DNA of 64,000 nt from the NCBI RefSeq assembly GCF_932294415.1, contig NC_065539.1, forward strand, positions 52,223,501 to 52,287,500. The letters run 5' to 3'. The position numbers were made by a program, and so were the translations under genes. The stretch is from Quercus robur (Eukaryota; Streptophyta; Magnoliopsida; Fagales; Fagaceae). Shown one piece after another: positions 24,945 through 36,130 of the stretch. Each line of letters opens with the position of its first letter. Within the stretch, counting starts at the first letter, position 1. Below the pieces are notes generated by a model, which had not been told where the DNA came from, searched no databases, and saw only the letters and a program-made list of their open reading frames with translations.

Positions 24945-25260
24945 TTATTTGGCAATGTCAGTGATTTTCAAATTTTGGTTTTAAACATTAAACCAGCTAT
25001 ATATATAATATATTACATGCGTAAATAAATCAGAAGGTGGCTAAAAATTTGTTAAAAAAATTATTCTTATGCACTTAATGCTGCAAGTAGCTTAGAAACA
25101 TGGGGTAATTATAGAGAAATAATACTATATAGCAAATAAGATATTGAAATAAGTTTCTGATATGGCATTTCAACTAAAGTAAAAGTTTTTAATACAACTA
25201 GGCGGAAATATAAAACAAGTTAATTCTGTACTTGAAAATATGTTACAAAGACATAGATAA

Positions 25261-25524
25261 TTTATTTTCTTCTTCAAGTGCCTTTACGAGCCGAATATGG
25301 TATATGCCATACAGACTTCCGAACAGATTGCAATTATCATTATCATATCGGCCTCAAAAGATGGTAGTTTTCAAGCAATTCATCCTCTGAAATTTATTTT
25401 CTTCTTCAAGTGCCTTTACGAGCCAAAAATGGTATATGCCATACAGACTTCCGAACAGATTGCAATTATCATTATCATATCGGCCTCAAAAGAGGGTAGT
25501 TTTCAAGCAATTCATCCTCTGACA
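25261..25524. repeat. 132-bp tandem duplication of the last exon/3' UTR of FLAP1-like copy B
   Basis: TTTATTTTCTTCTTCAAG starts at 25261 and again at 25393, and the following 130 bases are nearly identical. Each copy contains the end of the coding sequence (GGCCGATATGA on the minus strand). The upper copy holds the stop codon used (25477-25475); the lower repeats the terminal LRPI-stop sequence as untranslated DNA. Confidence 0.85.
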
Positions 25525-28500
25525 ATGTATCATGTTCTGCCTGCGGGCTCCAAAGCACCTCTACTGCCTGCAAAATTGTTAAACATACATTTAGAGATAA
25601 CTTTTCTAAGAAATTTTTTCACAACTGCTGTATCGACAAATTGTTAAATGGTTAAGCTCAATTGACAAAGTTGTGTCAATGGTGGATCTATATATATATA
25701 TATATATATATATATTCTGACGTACCAGTGTATTACTGGAACTGATGGTATTCAAGTAATTCAAGGCTGTCCTCAAGTCTTCAGTACTTTTAATTTCAGG
25801 TAGATTTAATGCACCTTTAACAGCTACCAGGATTGTTACCTGAGAATGAATTTAAATTAAAGGAATAGACTTACAGACCTGAAAAAGACATAGAAGTGGG
25901 AACAAACTAGTGCTATAAATCGACTCTCCATGATCCAAGTTATTGATTCTTGGTTGAGTTCTAGTAAAGATAATTCATTTTATAACACCTTAAGCTTAAA
26001 AGAAAGACCCAAATTGTAATATCAAGCTCTAAGACACACTAACTCTTAACAGTAATGAGTAAGTATTTACAAGGAAGCATATCTGTATGTGCAATTAATA
26101 ATTATAGCAACTAATTAGCACAATAGGTGTGCCTGATATTTATATTTAGAACCCATAAAAGATGAAATACCACTATGAAATTTTTTTCAACTTTGTTGTT
26201 CCTTGGGATAAAGGTTCTTTGTACTTTCATGTTGTCAACATTGACAAGCGACTCAATGTCATATTTCAACCTCTCATCAGTTGAAAGTTGTCTGAATTCC
26301 TTTTCCACAGCTTCAAGATTCCACCTCCGTTCCACCTGCAAGAATATTTTGAGTGCATCAAAAGTGCTGTGTTGTTAAATAATCATTAAAAAGAAAAATT
26401 CTTTTAAATTGGAGTGATCAGTTGGAAGCAACCAAAAAATACAAGCGTCTTTTTCTCAAAATTTTCAACCAAAAAAAAACAACAAATTATTGGTATTTTT
26501 TTTTGGCACATACATTCAATTTCTACTGTGACATTACAACACTAAGATTCTTCTATATAACAATCTAAAGATTGAATTTCTAATAGTGCAACAATAGCCT
26601 GACTGAAGTAGTGGAACTAAAACAACATAACTCTTCCAGCACAGGTTGTGGAATTAAACTGAAGGACCAAAATACCGCAGCAGCTTAACTTAATCACTTG
26701 ACCCTGCTCACTCCCTAATACAATGTCATCATCACTTCTGTCCGAGCATAGTCTGAATTATCATACGTCAATTATACAGAGCTTTTTTCTTTTTTATAAC
26801 CATCAAAACAAAATTTTGTGCAAAGGATTTGTCATTGTATTAATTAAAAAAATCCTGGAGTTTATTGTTAGGGACACAAATGGATAGGAAGGAGAGCCTA
26901 ATGCACACCACCATATATTTACATCATCATTGATGAACCCATATAACCAACCCAGCTTCAACATGGGCCATTAATTGGCATCTCCACAGGAACTAGAATA
27001 TGCCATGTGCTATTTTACCTTAAAATTATACCGAAGGACTAAACTAAACCACTTAACCGGGTGAACAATGTCCGAATTATTTAAATTATGCACGACAACA
27101 ACTACAAAGAGACCAAAGAGATGTTGTAACAGAATATAAGCCACAAGTAATTTCATAATGGAGGACAGATGGTGACCTAGTGATGATTATCAAGAATTCT
27201 GGTACACTGTAATCTGATGAGAATTAAGAAACTCAAAAAGATCAGCTTAGTTCAGATATGGTCCAATTGAATTGACTAACAATCCTTCCATCAACTTCTG
27301 TTATATGTGCCATAGTACAAATCTAATGCAATAAGTGGATGCATGCCATAGAAGATGTACTTGACACATTAAAGAAACTCAACATGAATAGGGAAGCTCT
27401 GGAAAGTCCAGTTTGATAAGGTAAAAGTAGACCCAAAAACTTTGATAAAGAAGACTAGCGCACTCTTTCTAGTACAGACAAGGTAGAGAAACAACCATGT
27501 TTCATATGATCACGTATTTGCATTTAGAGATTGACATACAGTTATAACCCCATCATACTAAAGTTAAAGTACACAACTTGAAAACAGAAGAATAGTTTCT
27601 GCATTTATAATAGGAACATCAGCAGATTTTTCTAGATGAGAGGAAAAAGAAATTAAACAGAAGAAAAGTAACGTTTAATATCAAGGCTGTATTAGCTATT
27701 GTATGCACAACAAGAAGAAGCTTAAAACTATGGTTTAGAGTACTGGCTTTAATTTTAATAACAGCATTGAAGCAATATCTTACTAAGATCACTTTGAAGA
27801 TTATACTTCTCAATTATGTAATGATGAAGAAAAATCGTGAACTTTAAAGGCTACTAAAGCACCATCAAAACCCCTTTAGAATATTAGACTCACAGATGAA
27901 TAACCAGAAATCCAGTAATTTCGATGCCGAAGCAGAGCTACTGCAGACTCTGCAACCAAAATAAAAAGGACAAGTATGTCACATGAGATAATATGTAAAA
28001 CTAGCCAAAGTTTTGAGGCATTTAATATGCAAGTGATGAGCATGAAGACAAACTAGTGATGCTGTAATGGCTATAATAATTAACTTCATTTCAATATCAG
28101 CTATATCAATGCATTTTTTCCTGAAAAAACATAATACTATTTTTTCCACCAATGAAATAATTGTAAAAGTATGCAAAGTTCATGAGAATTTATAGTGCAC
28201 ACATAGAGAACCAATCATGCATGTGGAAAAAAATAAAAATAAAACAGTTGGACAATAACAAAAAGGATTTTGTTGTTGCCATTCACAAAATAGAAATTTC
28301 ATTAAACTATATAATCATGTTATCCTGTATTGTAAATGGACTAGTTTGAGTTCCAAAAATTTCCACGCCAGATTTAGAACAGGGGCATGGAACTTCATTA
28401 GAAAAAACATTTAACTTATCCTCATCTACACCTTGGATGAAATATGGTACAATACTGCATATCTAGTCAAAAAATGGTAATTCCCTTGTCAATAACTTCG

Positions 28501-30336
28501 TCAATAACTCAAACTACAATTCTTTTGTTAGAATTCTGTATTCTCTCATTGATAATGTCCATGTTAACAAAATATGGATCAAGTATTCTTAGAAAACTTC
28601 TTGATTACAGGGATTCCTATGTACCTACTTTCATAATACACTCCTTTTGAGCACATATCCAGGAGTAGTAATGTAAATAGACTGCAATTCTATACCCACG
28701 TCGTGTCATGTCCAACACAAGTGTCTCACTCATTCTAAAGCATCCATGTAGGAATGTAAAATATGCCATGCTCATCCTTGAAACAAATTTTACCCTACTG
28801 GGGATTAAAAGACTGGAGTGGAGAAAAAAATCTTAACTGAAGCTTCCTTGATCAAATAAGGGGTACTGGATTATATGGCCGGTTGAAATGTAATTAGATA
28901 TTTAAATTCAATGATAGTGGTTGGCTCCTAATCCTTAAAGGAATGAAGAACATAGTCTAGAATATATATAAATTTACAATATCATCAACGAAAAATATGC
29001 CATAAATTCCATATGAACCTGTTAAGAAGAAGTGGAAGCTCTTGTTTTTAGATGTGTCTACAGCTGTAGCAAGTGTACTAAGTTCTCTTTGAATTGAATG
29101 AGCAATGCCTGAGAACCCAACCTGCAAGAGAATATAGAATTTAGAATTCTGGGAATAAGAAGGTTACAGATATGGGGTTGTAAAATATATAAACGACCCC
29201 AGGGAAAAGAATGTTCTCAGTTTGAAATGGACCCATTTCATGGTTCATATTAAACAGTACACATCTAAATGGTGTATCTAGTGTCATGCATGTATATATA
29301 TTGTTAGATACAAAACATAAAATCTGAACCGTGAAATGCACTCTTTCCATTTCATTCGAGTCTCCATATCATTTGAGGATCCTATCCTGCAGTACCCACA
29401 ATGGGACCTGATTTATTATTGGACTTGATTTAAACAAAGAAATATAAATTAAGGGAACCATAAAAATAAATAAATAAGCAATAGACCATAGGTTTCTCTT
29501 CTTGGAAAAATAATCAATCACAGACTGCATAGTGGGATTTTAACAAATAATGTTTTCTAGGTTACTTAATTCTTTATTTGGTCTTCCAAGGAAAAGGGAT
29601 TAAAGGGAAATTTTCAAGATTGCAAACGTAAATTTATGCACTTCTATATAACTCTCACTCTAAATAATCTTAAAATGTTACTCCAACCCAGTGTAATTCT
29701 CTTTGAATTTCCTTAACAATAAACATTCTTCACAATTTTTTTTTTTCACAATTATTGACGCGACTTGTGATTGAAGCATAATAAAAATGATGTCAGAGAC
29801 GGACCAAGTAAAAGTGACATAATTCCTATCACAACCGGCCATGTCAGCAATGATGAAAATTATTGTGTAGCTCTATTCTAAACTATACAGCTATCAGGCT
29901 AACTAAGAAAGTAATTCAAAAAAAAAAAAAAAAAAATTCCACACAAATGTAAAGAAATATGAACAAAGAAGTGATATACCTGAACCCTGAGAACACTTGC
30001 TCTATTAAGATAAGCGATCAAAAGAAAAATCCCCACAAAAGACCCAAATGGTAAAATAAAAAACCACACACTCGTACCCTCATGTTTCTCATTGACCCTT
30101 AGGCTATCAATATCATCATCAACATATCCACTACTAAATCTTGGGTAATTGTCATAATGATATATATTGTAAGACTTAGAAGACAAATATGAAGACGATT
30201 CTTTATCTGAAGCGAAGGAAGAACCGCCCATTCTGCCACCAGAGGCAGCAAAGGCTGTGCACAAAATTTCATGGGCGAATAACAAAGCTAGAATGAGAGC
30301 AAGAATTGGATGGTTTTGGAGAAACTTAAAGGCCAT
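25475..30336 (-). CDS. DUF1517 / FLAP1-like membrane protein, copy B
   Basis: Six exons on the minus strand: 30336-29980, 29121-29019, 27949-27894, 26335-26171, 25839-25726, 25567-25475. Exons 2-6 have exactly the lengths of those in copy A (103, 56, 165, 114, 93 nt); only exon 1 is shorter (357 versus 396), giving 295 aa. The first 40 residues are almost identical to copy A. The Ser/Tyr-rich linker and second hydrophobic segment (FFILPFGSFVGIFLLIAYL) have diverged most. DUF1517 motifs are kept: LLRHRNYWISGYSS, LEAVEKEFRQLSTDER, IESLVNVDNMKVQR, AVEVLWSPQ, LLENYPLLRPI. No stop or frameshift was found, so both paralogues look potentially functional. Introns also align between copies, so this was a genomic tandem duplication, not retrocopying. 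Confidence 0.85.
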
Positions 30337-30555
30337 GTTGGGTTTGAAGAATTTAATCCCAAGAAGAAAAGAAAAAAAAGTATTTGAAAGTTTTGGAGGA
30401 GAGAAAAATTTATATATGGTCGACCATTTGTACGAGAAAAAGAAAACTTAGTATAGATGTTTTGAGTGTTTCTTAGTTCTTACTTCTTACGATGAAATTA
30501 CTTGGAAAGGGCCGATCGGAATGTGACGCGTAAAATGTGGGACCCATCTGCTCAG
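30337..30555. promoter_or_regulatory. Upstream region of FLAP1-like copy B
   Basis: Minus-strand upstream flank of the start codon at 30336. It shares short blocks with the flank of copy A and includes a palindromic GGTCGACC near 30419. No defined promoter element was recognised. Confidence 0.3.
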
Positions 30556-30625
30556 TTAGGATATGTACTCTTTTTTTTTCTTTTTTTTTTTTTTTTTTTT
30601 TTGAGAAACGATTAGGATTTGTACT
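30556..30625 (-). mobile_element. Ultra-short LINE-tail insertion with 14-bp TSD
   Basis: TTAGGATATGTACT (30556-30569) and TTAGGATTTGTACT (30612-30625) differ at one base and flank a T-rich run ending TTTGAGAAACGA. On the minus strand the insert reads TCGTTTCTC then an A-rich tail, the same pattern as at 7560-7612. Confidence 0.65.
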
Positions 30626-30662
30626 TGGTAATGGTCCACATATGGAGAAGGTGGGCTCATTC

Positions 30663-32201
30663 CAGGGGCGAAGCCACGTCGGCCCTTGCGGGGCCGTGGC
30701 CCCGGCAAAAAAGAAAAAAATTCATTAGCGTAGGTAAGAAAATTTATTGGGCCCCCCAATGTTGGAAATCCGGCCCCCATATCTCTTCTATTCTCTCAGC
30801 CTTAGTTTTAGGCCTCTTATACTCCAAATAAAACAAAAAACTGGCCCACTTACATTTAAATACTCAAAATCCATACACAAAAAAAACAAAATTGCACTTT
30901 TTTTCATCTCAAAAACCCACCCACGGTCCCACGGATACACTTTCACCTCCTACTGGTACCGCCTACCAGCCCCCAAAACTCAACATCAATCCTCCGGTTC
31001 GAAAAAATAAATAAATAAATAAATCCTGACCAATTTTTTCTCTCTTCTTGCTTTATAAAACAAATCACTCAACATATTTTATTATCGAATTTCAGGTTTT
31101 GGAACTTGGTGACTGCCTGGTGAGTTTTCTTCTCTTATTTAAGCACTAGATCTTCATCTCTTTAGACTATTTTTACTGCTCAGCTCAGCCCTCCTCTCAA
31201 ACTCAGTCCTCACAATCCCAAAAAAAAAAAAAAAAAACTAACCATTATTTTCTTTCTTCTTGCTTTCTGAAAATAAATCATTTAAAGCATGGGCGTAGCC
31301 AGAGGGCGAGTTTTCAATTTTCACTTCATCTCTTTTTAGTGTTTTTTTTTTCTCAACTATCTACACTTAAATATTCACATGCTCTTTAATTTTTCATAGA
31401 TTTTTAGAGAAATATATGGTTGAAGACATGGGCATGGGGAGGTTGTTTGTGATGAGTCTTGAAGGGAAGATAAAGTTTGGCAGTTTGCACTTTGTGAAAA
31501 TAAAGTTTCTAAGGTAAATTTCTTTTTTTGATTTATAAACTATTTTTGATTAGTTAGATATCATGTGGCAGTGGGTGTTGTTAAATTGTTTGGTTTGTGT
31601 TGTGTACTTATGTGTTTAATTTTTGCTTTTGTTTGAGGGGTTATTCTTAATTAAAAATAAATAAAATACAATAAAATTTGAATAATAGGAATGATGATAG
31701 GTTGACTGTTTAAATTATAGTGGAAATTTTATTTTTTTCTTGAGTATGAATAACATCCATATAATTAAGTAAAATTTTCTAATTAAGATTTTATTTTTTA
31801 AGTTCTTTTCAGGTTAATTTTTGAGTCATATTCTTAAAGCTAAAAGAATTATAAGCAAACGAAAAACAATTGATGCATTCTTAAAGAAAAAAGATGTTAG
31901 CAATTCAAAATTTAGGAGACCTGTGGCTGTCGAAACAAATGTGGCTGTAGAAATAAATATTGATACTTCAATGCCTGATGAACACCCCTCCAAATGTTCA
32001 AGAATTCAATCTAAAGAGATAGATCGTGATCCAGGATCACGTAAACAAATATGTGAATTCCTATCAACAAACAATATGAAATTCGGTGAGTTTATCTCAA
32101 AGAAGGTCCATATCAACCTAAATATATAGATTATCCATACAACGATGATAATCATCGTCGTTGAAATTAGCTCCCCCATGTAAAAAATCATGACTACGCC
32201 C
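30663..32201 (+). mobile_element. hAT-like DNA transposon remnant(s)
   Basis: The left boundary CAGGGGCGAAGCCAC at 30663 and a second similar end CATGGGCGTAGCCAG at about 31286 look like hAT termini. The right boundary at about 32190-32204 (GACTACGCCCTTA) is their inverse. Between them, 31821-32129 encodes about 100 residues with RKTIDAFLKKK and IDRDPGSRKQICEF, resembling the N-terminus of plant TTF-type hAT transposases (DPGxRxxI). The dimerisation domain and most of the transposase are absent. Clear 8-bp TSDs were not found, and the two left ends suggest two overlapping or nested elements. Confidence 0.55.
31821..32129 (+). pseudogene. Truncated hAT transposase N-terminal (TTF-like) fragment
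   Basis: A 102-aa frame with a basic RKTIDAFLKKKD start and SKEIDRDPGSRKQICEF, the signature region just before the TTF zinc finger in plant hAT transposases. The frame ends before any zinc ligands or catalytic residues. It is probably a relic of the surrounding element and not a host gene. Confidence 0.5.
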
Positions 32202-32204
32202 TTA

Positions 32205-33371
32205 GGCCTCATTTGGAGACTAGATAATAAGAGACTGTTTGGATCATCAATTTCCATAACTCATAACTCTATTTCCATAACTCATAACTTAAAAATTGTG
32301 AGACCCATAACGAAAAGTCCGTTTGGGAGTATCATAACTCTGTTTCCAGTTTTTTGTTTTCATCACTCAATTCTCTGATTTTTGAGCTATGAGTTATGAA
32401 AACTGAAAACACATTTTAGCTGTTTTCAGTTTCCATAACTCATAACTCAATGGCATTTCCGTAATTATATTCACATGGTGGGACCCATTACATTGTATTG
32501 TCAACTTAACTCCTGGCACCAACGTCTCCTTCTTTTTCTCTTTCTTTCTTTTGCCTTTGTTTTCTTTCTTCCTCACTTCTGCTTTCTCTCCATAGCTTTC
32601 TTCTCTCTTTCTTTTTTTCTTTCTAACTCCTCACACTGGTGCTTCTTCCTTTCTTCTTCATGAGGAACACAACGCACTCCACCAGATCTGCCAAGCATCT
32701 CAGGTGATTCTCATTGCACCTCTCTACCCTCCACAGGATCTGCTTTATTTTTCTCTTTCTTTTTTCCTTCACCCATTTATTTTCTCATCTTCATCTCTGG
32801 CTGAACGGTTAGGCAAGACGACGGCGATTGGGTTGGTATGGCATTTTCATGGTGATTTCAAGTTTTTGATCTGATTTGTGGGCGTGGAGTTCGGACTTGA
32901 GATGTGGTTGTGAGGTTTGGATTTTTGAGATGTGGTTATGGGTGTGGGGTTTGGATTTGTGATGTGGCTGTGGTGGGTTTGGATCTGAGATGTAGGGGAA
33001 GAAAAAGGTGAGAAAAGTTTGCTGGGCTACTCTGTTCTTCACGCATCTGGGTCTGGGTTTTTTTTTTTTTTTTTTTTTTTTCTTTACTGAATCTGGTATG
33101 GTATTTTATAAGAGGCGGAGTGAGGGGAAATGAGAAAAGAGGAGGTTGATGGGGATGAAAACTAGTGGCGGGTAACAAAACAGCTTTGCTCATACCAAGT
33201 GACAGGAATAGGGCCCACAAAGAGTGTGAAAAATATTGAGTGATGGCAAGTGAGTGATGGTGCCAAAGGGGGTGTGGTATTTTAAGTAATGAGTGATGAG
33301 TGATAAGTGATGAGTGATGAGTGATGAGTGACGAAAATTGAGTGATGAAAAAAAGCCATCCAAATAAGCCC
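32205..33371. mobile_element. PIF/Harbinger-like non-autonomous element, about 1.17 kb
   Basis: The ends GGCCTCATTTGGA and TCCAAATAAGCCC are inverted, flanked by TTA (32202-32204) and TAA (33372-33374), i.e. a nearly intact 3-bp TSD. The sub-terminal zones are built from repeated CATAACTCATAACT (left) and GTGATGAGTGATGAGT (right) units. The middle has a CT-rich block and repeated GATGTGGTTGTG-like G/T-rich units. No transposase was recognised. Confidence 0.65.
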
Positions 33372-33374
33372 TAA

Positions 33375-33790
33375 GCTTTACTATAAGTTTGGGCTTCACC
33401 AACAACTTCATTGTAGAACTATGGGTTTTAAGAGATGGACTCACCCTAGCCAGGGAACACAATCTTAATAGCCTTATTGTTGAGATGGATGCTATGAGTG
33501 TAGTCTAACTGATGAATAGTGATTCTGTTAACATGCTAATGGAGCCTCTTTTGACTAACTACATGACCCTTTGAGAGCCATCCTCAACTAATGGATTGAG
33601 CACACCTTCCGTGAGGCAAATCAATGCGCAGATGCATTGGCAAGAATGGGTCTAGGTGTAGTTTTCCTTTTGCTGTTTTTGTTGACCCACCGCCTGTGGT
33701 AGATGCTATTTTAGCTTTTGATAAAACTAATATTTTTTGTAACAGACTTGTTTCTAATATATAAGTAGCCTGTTCTAACCCAAAAAAAAA
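33375..33790 (+). mobile_element. Decayed LINE 3' end with RNase H domain remnant
   Basis: Conceptual translation across stops gives ELWVLRDGLTLAREHN, LIVEMDAMSVV and, at about 33595-33650, HTFREANQCADALARMG, the end of the LINE RNase H-like domain. Several stops and shifts break the frame. The sequence continues to an A run at about 33781-33790, the expected LINE tail. The PIF/Harbinger-like element abuts its left side. Confidence 0.75.
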
Positions 33791-33840
33791 ATATATATAT
33801 ATATATGGTCCATATGGAAACAACAATTTTTAAAGTTTGC

Positions 33841-34100
33841 AGTATATTTTATTTACTTATATTTAGTAAATATATATATATATTTTTTTGCCACATGGAA
33901 GATTTTAATAATTCTGTGTTTGGTACAGCTTATTTTAATGAGGGAAAATAAAGTGTGTGTTTGTTTCTCCAAAAAAAAAATTGTAGTGTGCTTTATTTAC
34001 TTATATTTAGTAAAAAATAAAAAATAATTTGCCACATGGAAGATTTTACTAATTCTGTGTTTGGTATAGCTTATTTTAATGAGGGAAAAATAAACTATTC
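33841..34100. repeat. Direct duplication of about 110 bp separated by a TTTCTCC-A(n) joint
   Basis: Copies at about 33841-33952 and 33983-34093 share TTTATTTACTTATATTTAGTAAA, GCCACATGGAAGATTTTA, TAATTCTGTGTTTGGTA and TTATTTTAATGAGGGAAAA. The junction contains GTTTCTCC followed by an A run, again similar to a LINE tail. Confidence 0.75.
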
Positions 34101-34109
34101 TTTTTGACT

Positions 34110-34157
34110 AAATTGTACCTAAAAGTTTCTCAAAAAAAAAAAAAATTGTAGCTAAAA
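34110..34157 (+). mobile_element. Ultra-short LINE-tail insertion with 15-bp TSD
   Basis: AAATTGTACCTAAAA (34110-34124) and AAATTGTAGCTAAAA (34143-34157) flank an 18-bp insert GTTTCTC plus 11 A. It is the plus-orientation version of the insertions at 7560, 30556 and 59747. Confidence 0.7.
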
Positions 34158-34304
34158 ATAAATGAGATTTCACAAGATGTAATTGAGAAAATAGAATGGC
34201 TTAAATACTCTCTTTTTTTCTCATTTTTTCTTTTTTCTTTTTTGAGAATCAGCTAATACTAATATACTTTATAAATAATTTGACTTCTATTTTTCAATTG
34301 ATTT

Positions 34305-34431
34305 AAGGTGATTTGTAAGTAAACCACTGCCCATGTAGGCGGGTTAGTACCCAAGTTTCCTTATGACCTGTTGCTTGAGGGTTCAATCCCCCGCACTTAC
34401 CTAGCAAAAAAAAAAGGTGATTTGCAAGTAA
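34305..34431 (+). mobile_element. tRNA-derived SINE with 18-bp TSD
   Basis: AAGGTGATTTGTAAGTAA (34305-34322) and AAGGTGATTTGCAAGTAA (34414-34431) flank a 91-bp insert ending in an A tail. The insert has a perfect Pol III B-box GTTCAATCC at 34381-34389, in a tRNA-like TGAGGGTTCAATCCCCCGCA stem-loop context, and a degenerate A-box near 34344-34354. It is too divergent to be a functional tRNA. Confidence 0.8.
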
Positions 34432-35234
34432 GCTTTAGATGAAAAGATTGACTTTTCCAAAAAAGGGATTCCTGGCGTAGGTTAGTTATTAAGCATGGGT
34501 ACAAAGAATGATGAATACAATATTTTTAAAAAATTAATGATACGGCACATCAAGGATATCATAATTAATTAATATATTTAGGTATATTTTATGTATTATT
34601 TGACATAATTAAGATAAAATAATTGAAAACAAATATTGTCCACAATAACATATTTGTATCTTATATGATTACCAAGTATCAAATAATGAATAATAACATA
34701 CAAAAACAACATCTGAAACCTTATATATGAAAATTTTATTATTAGTAATAACTAACTACCTTAATTTTGAAGTTGTAAATAAATCAAGTCATTTATAAAC
34801 ATCTCAAGTTTGCTCAATAAATAATATATTCATGTTTGTTTATTTGTAAACAAGTTAAACTGGAATTTTAATTAGTTTTAAACTTGTTTGGTAAACAAAC
34901 CAAACCCAAGCGAAAAAAGGGTTTATAAATAGGCTCATAAATATTAAGGCTCTATACAAAACAAGTTAGATCTAGGCTCATTTATAGGTTTAGTAATAAG
35001 TTTGATGTGAGCTTGACAAATAAATTCATATCTTGCTAAGACTATAATTAATTTAGAGTTTGTTCCTCGTCCTAACTAAATAGGTTTGATAATAAACTTG
35101 ATATGAGTTTAATAATGTATTTATGTTGGAACTCAAGCTCAAAAGTTTGACATTGAGCTTGAGTTTGGCTAAACTCAAGATTTTAGACGTTTTGATGAGC
35201 TCAACCTCGAATATTATTTATAGGCTTGGTTTGA
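34432..35234. other. AT-rich intergenic DNA
   Basis: No gene is seen. The stretch has many diffuse AAGTTTGA/TGAGCTT-type words (for example GGCTCATAAATATT and TTGAGCTTGAGTTTGGCT) that recur with the same flavour at 43290-43440, probably from an old, unclassified repeat. Confidence 0.5.
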
Positions 35235-36130
35235 GCATGACCTTTCAATATAATCTCTCTTAACCATTAAAGTTATCCCACTGTGGTGACCAACTCAATG
35301 AGATTGAGCTTTTTGGGCTTAGGCCTCAAATTTACTTGTATGCTAGGTTGGAATTATCCTGTAATGGGGCCCAAAAGATGGCCTTGTTCACTATAGATGG
35401 AGTTTTGGACGTTGCTCGAGGCCTAAACTCTCTTATCCCTAACTTCACCGAGGAAGTACAAACTTTGCCGAGGAAGTACAAACTTTGTTGAGCTCCCTCT
35501 CCCCTGAAATCGAAGCAGATTCCTAGGTCCCTGAGATCTATTTCCCCTCCCTCCTCTCATGTCTCACTCTTCCCGCATTTTTTCCAACCCCTAATTCCTA
35601 TCTTCCTTCTCCTATTTATAGCCTCTCTTTAGTGGAGTTGTCATGATGAAGGGGGTCTTTCCCAAGTTAGTGGCCCTCTTTGTGGTATATTCCTAACCAA
35701 ATGGGACCCTCTGTGTATTGTTGATATGACCCCCTAGGAACTTGCACTAAACGTCGTTTAATGCTTGGTGGGCGAATTCCCAAGGCATTATTCCATGTTC
35801 ACGCGTGTCAAGGGGGTGGGGTACACCGTCCAAATTTTTGGCTAGGCTTGGCTTAGTATCGAAATAGACTAAGGCCACCTAGTGAATGGGCCACCAGATT
35901 GGTAAAGGGCCGATACTCTCAGTCTGTATACCTACAATTAAATCCCACACAATACACCTCACGTTCTTATATTTTTTTCACTTTTCTTTTCCCAAGATGC
36001 AACTTATGCTTATATTTTAATCTAATAAATTCATCTTACTTATTGTTCCTTATATCTGAATTTGTGTGTAAGATATTATGCCAAAAGAAGTTTAATATAA
36101 AGAAGCAAAACAATAAACATTCATTTAAGT
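35235..36130. repeat. Left copy of a 245-bp direct repeat, split by an LTR-like insertion
   Basis: 35235-35281 plus 35936-36130 aligns with the uninterrupted stretch 41023-41270. Shared words are ATGACCTTTC, TATAATCTCTCTTAACCA, AATTAAATC-CACA, TTTTAATCTAATAAATTCAT and GAAGCAAAACAAT. The two copies lie outside both ends of the 4.66-kb Mutator-like element. Confidence 0.75.
35282..35930. mobile_element. Solo-LTR-like insertion
   Basis: This 649-bp block is present in the left direct repeat but absent from the right one at about 41071. It starts TGTGGTGACC and ends CTGTATA, flanked by CCCAC (35277-35281) and CCTAC (35931-35935), a possible 5-bp TSD with one mismatch. The terminal CA expected of an LTR is TA here. 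No internal coding region exists. A 20-bp tandem repeat (AACTT-GCCGAGGAAGTACA) lies near 35441-35486. Confidence 0.55.

Noticed and set aside
30556-30831. Several overlapping 60-75 codon frames around 30537-30831
   Set aside because: They read through poly(T) and the GC-rich hAT terminus, with no protein resemblance.
34323-34413. Possible tRNA gene because of a tRNA-like T-arm
   Set aside because: No cloverleaf could be built, it has an A tail and TSD, and the A-box is degenerate; a SINE fits better.
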